In this document: positions 58,455 through 64,000 of the stretch, one piece after another
Layout of the letters: every line of letters begins with the position of its first letter
How positions within the stretch are numbered: the first letter of the stretch is position 1
NCBI RefSeq assembly: GCF_030035675.1
Contig: NC_084480.1
Location: forward strand, 16,387,263 to 16,451,262
Length of the DNA stretch: 64,000 nucleotides
Source: Rhineura floridana
Lineage: Eukaryota > Chordata > Lepidosauria > Squamata > Rhineuridae
Direction: 5' to 3'
Notes under the pieces: model-generated
What the model was told of the DNA's origin: nothing
The model's input: only the letters and a program-made list of their open reading frames with translations
The model's database searches: none
Made by a program: the position numbers and the translations under genes

Positions 58455-59091
58455 TTTCATAGAGTATCATAGAACAGTAGAGTTGCAAGGGCCTATAAAG
58501 CCATCATGTCCAACCCCCTGCTCAGTGCAGCAATCCAACTTAAAGCACACCTGAAAGAACTGACAGGTAGCTGTCCAGCTGCCTCTTGAATGCCTCCAGT
58601 GTTGGAGAGCCCACCATCCACCTAGGTAATTGGTTCCATTGTCGTACTGCTCCTAACAGTTAGGAAGTTTTTCCCGATGTTCAGTCAAAATCTGGTTTCC
58701 TGTAACTTGAGCCCGTTATTCTGTGTCCTGCACTCTGGGATGAATGAGAAGAGATCCTGACACTCCTCTGTCACAGTACTTGAAGATTGCTATTATATTG
58801 CCCCAAAGTTTTCTCTTCTCAAGGCTTAAACATGACCAGTTCTTTCAGTCTCTCCTCATAGGGCTTTGTTTCCAGTCCCCTGATGATCCTTGTTGCCCTC
58901 CTCTTAACCTGTTCCAGTTTGTCTGTGTTCTTCTTAAAATGCGGTGTCCAGAACTGGATGCAGTACTAAAGATGAGGCCTAACCAGTGCCAAATAGAGGG
59001 ACCAAGAACATCCTGTGATTTGGAAACTATTCTGTTAATGCAGCCTAAAATACCATTTGCCTTTTTTGCAGCCATATCACATGGTTGACTC
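58455..59091 (-). repeat. CR1 LINE 3' region, part 1
   Basis: Reverse CR1: ATCATAGAACAGTAGAGTTG, CCATCATGTCCAACCCCCTG, TTGTTGCCCTCCTCTTAACC, CCAGAACTGGATGCAGTACT. Continues at 60598. Confidence 0.88.
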
Positions 59092-60589
59092 CAGGGTTGA
59101 TAAAAATGATTAAAAAAAAAATTAGATTTTTAAAATGTAAATCAGATTTTTTAAACTTAAAATTGATTTTTTAATTTAAATCAGATTTCAATTTTTTCTT
59201 AAACAATTAGTAAAAAAAGCCTATGTCAAAGATATCATCATGAATACTAATTATACAACTTCTAATTATATCCTATGAATTTGTTAACAGCAATTTATGG
59301 AGATGGGAGATAACCTGGGCTGCATTCACATTGTACATTTATTCTACTATTATTCCACTTTAAACAGTCATGGCTTCCCCAAAAGAATCCTACGAAGTGT
59401 AGTTTGTGAAGGGTGCTGAGAGTTGTTAGGAGACTCTTATTCTTCTCAGAGAGCAACAATTCCCAGAGTTCTCTGGGAAAGAGGGTCTGATAGTTAAATC
59501 ACTCTGAGAATTGTAGCTCTGTGATCAGAATAGGAGTCTCCTAACAACTCCCAGAACCCTTCACTTCCTAGGATTCTTTAGGGGAAGCCATGACTGCATA
59601 AAGTGGAACGATAGTGGAATAAATGTACAGTGTGAATGTGACCCTGATCAGTCCTATTCTGCAGATGGTGTATATGAAGTGCTCTTGCTTGGCCTTGCCT
59701 CTCTCCAAGTGCAAAGATAGAGAAGGCCAATGAATAGAGAATTTGGGAAGATGGAATAGATTTGAATAAGGAGAAGACCACTGAAGTGGGAATCCAGCTC
59801 TTTACAGCAGTAGCCTCTTGTGCAGATGTAGAGAGATTTTTTTGTTCCTTTGGACTAATTCATTCTAAATTGCGAAATAAGTTGGGAACTGAAAAAGCAG
59901 GAAAGCTTTATTTCTTTTCCAGACAATGAACAAGGATGACAAAAGTGAAAAAGAAGACTGAGTTAGCTGTATCACCCAATATTTTGTTTCTCATGTTGAC
60001 TTGGTTGAAATTGCCTAAATTTTATTTTTTAAGGAACTTCACATTTGTCTAAAAACTGAAATCGTTAACCATTCAAAAACCCATGTGCATAAGTTGTTAA
60101 TGTTGTTTAAGAAGAAAAATAACCAGAAGAATAAACAATCTTATTAGTACAATTTAAAAGCCTGTTTGGTGGTGGTGATTCTGGCACATCATGACAAAAA
60201 TATCATAATTAATTGAACAGTTGGAGCTGGTTCATCTCCTGAATCACTTCACGGATTCATTCTGCTTAAGTACTGAAATGACCAAATTATCATCCTATTT
60301 TTTGATGAAAATTAATCTGAAAACAATTTAGAATAATTGCCTAGTATGTACCTCCCTTCTAATGAAATCTGCCTCTCTCAATATGTATTAAGGTTCTATT
60401 AAACAACAATGTACTTCTACTAAAAATGATGATCAAATAGAATCTTCCTCACTAGTGATTCAAACTGTGATTTAAAATCATTAAAATCGAGTCCTTCAGA
60501 GAAGCAATTTAAATCATGATTTCAATCATTTTTATTTAAATCACATTAAACCTGTTTAAATCAATTTGATTTAAATCAAATCAACCCTG
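59092..60589. mobile_element. 1.5-kb hAT-type non-autonomous transposon in CR1
   Basis: Inverted ends CAGGGTTGAT / ATCAACCCTG, with extended ATTTAAATCA-rich subterminal sequence at both sides. The imperfect 8-bp duplication is GTTGACTC (59084-59091) / GTTAGCTC (60590-60597). No transposase frame. It contains a family-G MITE at about 59308-59648. Confidence 0.8.
59308..59648. repeat. foldback MITE (family G) inside the hAT element
   Basis: CTGCATTCACATTGTACATT and AATGTACAGTGTGAATGTGA are the ends; GGAGACTCTTATTCT and AGAATAGGAGTCTCC are inner arms. Confidence 0.75.
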
Positions 60590-60597
60590 GTTAGCTC

Positions 60598-60705
60598 ATA
60601 TTCATGTTGTGATAAACAATTCCAGGATCTTCCTTGCATGTAGTATTGTTGAGCAATGCATCCCCCATCTTATAACTATGTATTTGGTTTCATTTTCCCT
60701 GGATG
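60598..60705 (-). repeat. CR1 LINE 3' region, part 2
   Basis: CATATTCATGTTGTGATAAA and TCCCCCATCTTATAACTATG continue the CR1 order interrupted at 59091. Confidence 0.75.
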
Positions 60706-61289
60706 CCAGTCCATCACTAGTAGTCTGCCATCTGGAGTTCAAGGACAGGAAATGCACTGAAGCGTACAACTTGAGGAAGTAGTTAGGCATCGCTGGCTTG
60801 CAGGCCCCAGTTCATTTGCTGTCCTGGTCCAAGGCAGATGTTGTAGTTCTACTTCCTACGTGAGTTACTAACCACCCTTTTCTTTCTTTCTTACCTTTAT
60901 CTTTCCCTCTTGTTTGCCTTTTCCCCTTTTTCTTCATTGACTCCTGGTGGCCGCGTTGGGAAATTTTTGCTTTTGTCTTTTCCCTCCCCCCCATCTTCTA
61001 GCAGGGGGAGCACGTGTAGAGTTCCATCCTGACTCTCCCCCCTCCTTTTTTCTTCCTAACTGGCCTTAGGCAGCCCTACTCGCCTTCAGCTGGAGTCACT
61101 TTCCCACTTTCCCGCTCTCCCTTTCCCAACCAGGGAAGAGTAGAAGAGCCGCGTCCTCCTTCTACAGGGCTTTTTTTTACTTTTGGTGCGAACGGGCGCC
61201 ATTTTTCTTTTGTTCTTTAAGGGTTGTTTTCCCCCCTGTTTACCTTTGTTTATCTTTGGCATGAATAGGCGCTATATGCCATTTCAGCC

Positions 61290-61740
61290 TCTTAACAGCT
61301 GCCGGGGGCCATGTGTTCTTCCACAGCAGGTGGGCTGCGGCTGCTGCAGGCAGCTGCGGAACCGTCCCCCCACTTTTGAGGCTTCTGCCGCTAGTCTCCC
61401 CACCATCTCCCCTTGTTTTCCAGGGCTGGAGCAGCGCTACTGGGGCCGCAGCACTGCCGCAATTGTGACTCGGTGATCAGCTGTTCAGCGGGGGGGGCCA
61501 CCTTTGCGGCTACAGCTGTCCTTTTTCCACCAGCCTCCCTTGTTTTCCAGGCTGGAGCAGCGCTACCAGGGCTGGAGCACCACTGCAGTTGTGGTTCGGA
61601 GATCAGCTGTTTGGCGGTCCCCCCCCCCCGCACCTTTGCGGCTACCACTGCTGGTGTCCTCAGCAGCCCTCTCTCGAGTACTGGGGCACAACAACGACTT
61701 GATCAGCTGTGCTGCAATCCCCTCCTACGTTGCTGCCTAA
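61290..61740 (+). repeat. ~127-bp tandem repeat, about 3.5 units
   Basis: Units share TTGTTTTCCAG.GCTGGAGC, GATCAGCTGTT and CACCTTTGCGGCTAC; clear unit starts lie near 61413 and 61540. Part of the DIRS-like leader. Confidence 0.75.
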
Positions 61741-61894
61741 GCAGGCCCAGTGGGGGCAATTGCGTCCTTTTTTCTCTTTTTACCTGTTGGGTCCGGCAGC
61801 TGGTCCTTTTCAGGTTTTTTCTTTCACTATATATCTGGGCAGAGCCAGGGTCACAGTGCCCCCTCCTGGTTCACCTAAATAATAACAAAATATA

Positions 61895-62090
61895 AAATGT
61901 AAATGAACTGCCTTCGGGTCGTTTCTGACTTATGGCGACCCTATGTATGGGGTTTTCATGAGGCTGAGAGGAGGTGGCTGGCCCGGGATCACCCAGTGGG
62001 CTTCGTGGCTGTGTGGGGATTTGAGCCCTGGTCTCCCAGGTCGTGGTCCAGCACCTTGGCCACTGTACTACATTGGCTCTCTGTGCTTTA
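61895..62090 (-). repeat. tRNA-SINE with Bov-B-like tail (family D)
   Basis: CTGACTTATGGCGACCCTAT at the tail and the reversed tRNA head GGGATTTGAGCCCTGGTCTC. It interrupts the DIRS-like leader. Confidence 0.8.
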
Positions 62091-62294
62091 GAAAACCAAG
62101 GAAAAAAAGAAAAGGAAATAAATAATAATAAACAATAATAATAATATCTATTAGTGCAGTTCTCGTTACCTGTTTCTATCATCTTGGACACTATCCTCCC
62201 TCCTTCTGGCCCCTCTCTGTTTTTCCATTTGGACTGGGTGTACAGTAAATGAGTCCCCATAGAGGACTGTTAGACGGCTGCAATTCAGAATTCA

Positions 62295-62600
62295 TGCTCC
62301 CACCCCATACCAATCGCGGTACTGGGCAGAGCAAGCCTCAATAGAGGATGGCCACCAGGCTTAACCTGGTTTTATACACTCTCCCCCCATGCCAATCGCA
62401 GCAGCCGGCAGAGCAGAGTTGCCTTGTTAGAGGGCAACCGCTAGCCAGCCCAACGCTTTCCTCCCTAGCTAATCATGGCAGCGAGCAGAGTGGAGTCGTC
62501 GCAGAGAACAGTGGGCCAGACGACATCCCGGGTCTACATGTTCTCCTCCTTAGCCAAACGCGGCAGCGGGCAGAGCAGCTCCTCATAGTCACCCTACATG
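62295..62600 (+). repeat. ~80-bp degenerate tandem repeat, 4 units
   Basis: CCAATCGCGG.A..GGGCAGAGC recurs near 62310, 62391, 62468 and 62553, separated by CTCCCC/CTCCTT-rich spacers. Confidence 0.65.
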
Positions 62601-64000
62601 GCATCTAAGCAGGACGGCTGAGAACAACCCTGCTTGTGCAGGCCTCTCAGTCTGATGCGAACCACACTCTTCCCCCTGCCGGACAGGGCGCCCTGCAGCC
62701 CCCACCATCTATCAGGACGTGGTCAGACCTGCCCAAGCCCAGGAAGCCCAGGTAGGTATGCCAGTAGGGGCTTCCCAGTCAGGCCACCAACAGGGCTAAA
62801 TGTAGGGGGCATGAGGAGCAGGCACAGGGACTTGCACCAGAGATGGCACAACACCTCAAGGGCCCGGGTCCACCAAGGCAGACAATACAGCCATTTCAGA
62901 GCCCTCAGAAGGTGAGTCCAGCGGGGTTTTCATATCAGACAGCTCGATCAACACGATCATCGAGTCACTCAACCTCAAGCCATGTGCCTTCATTGGAGCC
63001 TTCAGAACACCTGATAGAGAAGCTCAAGGAGGTTCTTTGTAGCTCTCTAGCTGGCAGCACCAGCTCCACTCAAGCAACAGCAGCCGGCCGCCCTTACGAC
63101 ACTGGTGCCACTAGAGGGCGGAAAGCCCAACGCAAGTCTAATCATACGATGGATCTCCCACACTCCTCAGACGAGGAAGGGGACTTGTCTCCTAGCCCCT
63201 TTTTGACACGTTGAGAGGCAGACCTCGAGGGGAGCATCTCCAGGAGTACTACCCCTTGTCGGATCAGGAGTTTTTTGGAGGTAGAATGGAGCACAGTCTT
63301 GGAGGAGGAGAGACCGGAGCCTTTTTTTCAGTCCGGACTATTTCCCCCTCTTGAAAAGAGTTCGGGTCGCCTTAGGAGCGGGGAACCCAGGGGCTGAACC
63401 CAGCTGAGGCAGAGCAGGAACAACCACTACCCTGTCTGACCTTACCTATGCCAGGGCCAATGCCCTGGTGGAATGGAACAGCCCTTTACAATCCCGTACT
63501 AGGAGGGCAGTGGCCAACAGGCTCTTCTCCCTGGAGCCTGACCTTATGGAGCTCTGTCAGTGGACAGTTCAGGAGCGTTGGCTGGATTACGCCCTGAGAA
63601 GGTCTCACAAGACTAATGCTATCTCCTTCAGGGTCTCCAACACCCCCTCAGTTTTTGCGAGGGCCGCCTTGGTCTGGTTGGATGAGCTATTGGACAATCC
63701 CCACCAGGACCCAGAACGCACTGGAAAGTCACCATTAAAGCTCCATAGGGCAGCATCCTTTATTGCAGATGCCACCCTGGGTGCTTCTCAATTCATAGCC
63801 AGATCCACGGCTGCTGACATCGTGGCACACCACACAATCTGGCCAAAGCACTGGGATGCGGGCAACACAGCAAAGACCAGCCTCGCTACCTGACCATTCG
63901 CCGGAGGGAAACCTGTTGGCGATGAGACTCTGAAGAAGGTGCTCGTAGACCCCAAGGATAAAAGAAAGCTTTATCTGATGACCACAAGATGGGAGGACTG

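Larger units (their letters stand above)
60900..64000 (+). mobile_element. DIRS-like (tyrosine-recombinase) retroelement, 5' part, runs off window
   Basis: GC-rich block unlike its surroundings. Near 63.4-63.9 kb a Gag-like (ORF1) frame resembles DIRS ORF1: PLKLHRAASFIADATLGASQ, FIARSTAADIVAHHTIWPKH. Upstream lie a long leader with two tandem-repeat arrays (61290-61740, 62295-62600) and a SINE insertion (61895-62090). Reverse transcriptase, RNase H and recombinase would lie beyond 64000. The left limit is uncertain. It looks broken, with at least one break, in the part seen. Confidence 0.7.

Noticed and set aside
61413-61895. 160-residue + frame and opposite-strand Ala-rich frame
   Set aside because: Both reflect the 127-bp GC-rich tandem repeat in the DIRS-like leader.
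62295-62600. CRISPR-like array of spaced repeats
   Set aside because: Repeats are degenerate, spacing is irregular and the context is vertebrate nuclear DNA with a DIRS-like element.

Overview
This is vertebrate nuclear DNA, most likely from a squamate reptile (lizard). The evidence is the spliced host genes in the conserved amniote order ME2 - ELAC1 - (SMAD4), together with a squamate-type repeat load: Bov-B (RTE) LINEs, CR1 and L2 LINE 3' ends, tRNA-derived SINEs with Bov-B-like tails, many hAT-type MITEs, a DIRS-like element and a Gmr1-like Gypsy element. All host genes lie on the + strand.

Layout. 0.56-25.3 kb: thirteen coding exons of ME2 (mitochondrial malic enzyme), corresponding to human residues about 82 to the stop; the first exons lie upstream of the window. 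Every junction has GT/AG borders and the phases agree. The intron between the second and third exons seen (2.0-11.4 kb) holds a near-complete, young Gmr1-like Gypsy retrotransposon in antisense orientation (2236-8583; two 716-bp LTRs differing at about five positions; 5-bp target duplication CCCTT) inside a tRNA-SINE. Other introns carry nested SINE/hAT/solo-LTR insertions. 25.3-36 kb: ME2 3' UTR and a mostly unique intergenic stretch. 36.1-42.2 kb: ELAC1 (short tRNase Z) in three coding exons. 42.2-52.5 kb: intergenic repeats, including Bov-B, L2, a FOXK-type retropseudogene and a duplicated repeat block. 52.7-53.2 kb: a CpG island with a GT donor, best read by synteny as the SMAD4 promoter and non-coding first exon. 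53.2-64 kb: its presumed first intron, filled with nested LINEs and a hAT element (CR1 > hAT > MITE) and ending in a DIRS-like retroelement that runs off the window.

Biology. ME2 decarboxylates malate to pyruvate in the mitochondrial matrix; ELAC1 acts on tRNA 3' ends; SMAD4 is the common TGF-beta/BMP signal mediator. They are neighbours by conserved synteny and I see no functional operon-like link. The most notable items are the Gypsy element with integrase ahead of reverse transcriptase and a SCAN-like capsid, a long foldback element in ELAC1 intron 2, a palindrome cluster in an ME2 intron, a possible poison exon in ME2 and a FOXK forkhead-associated-domain retropseudogene.
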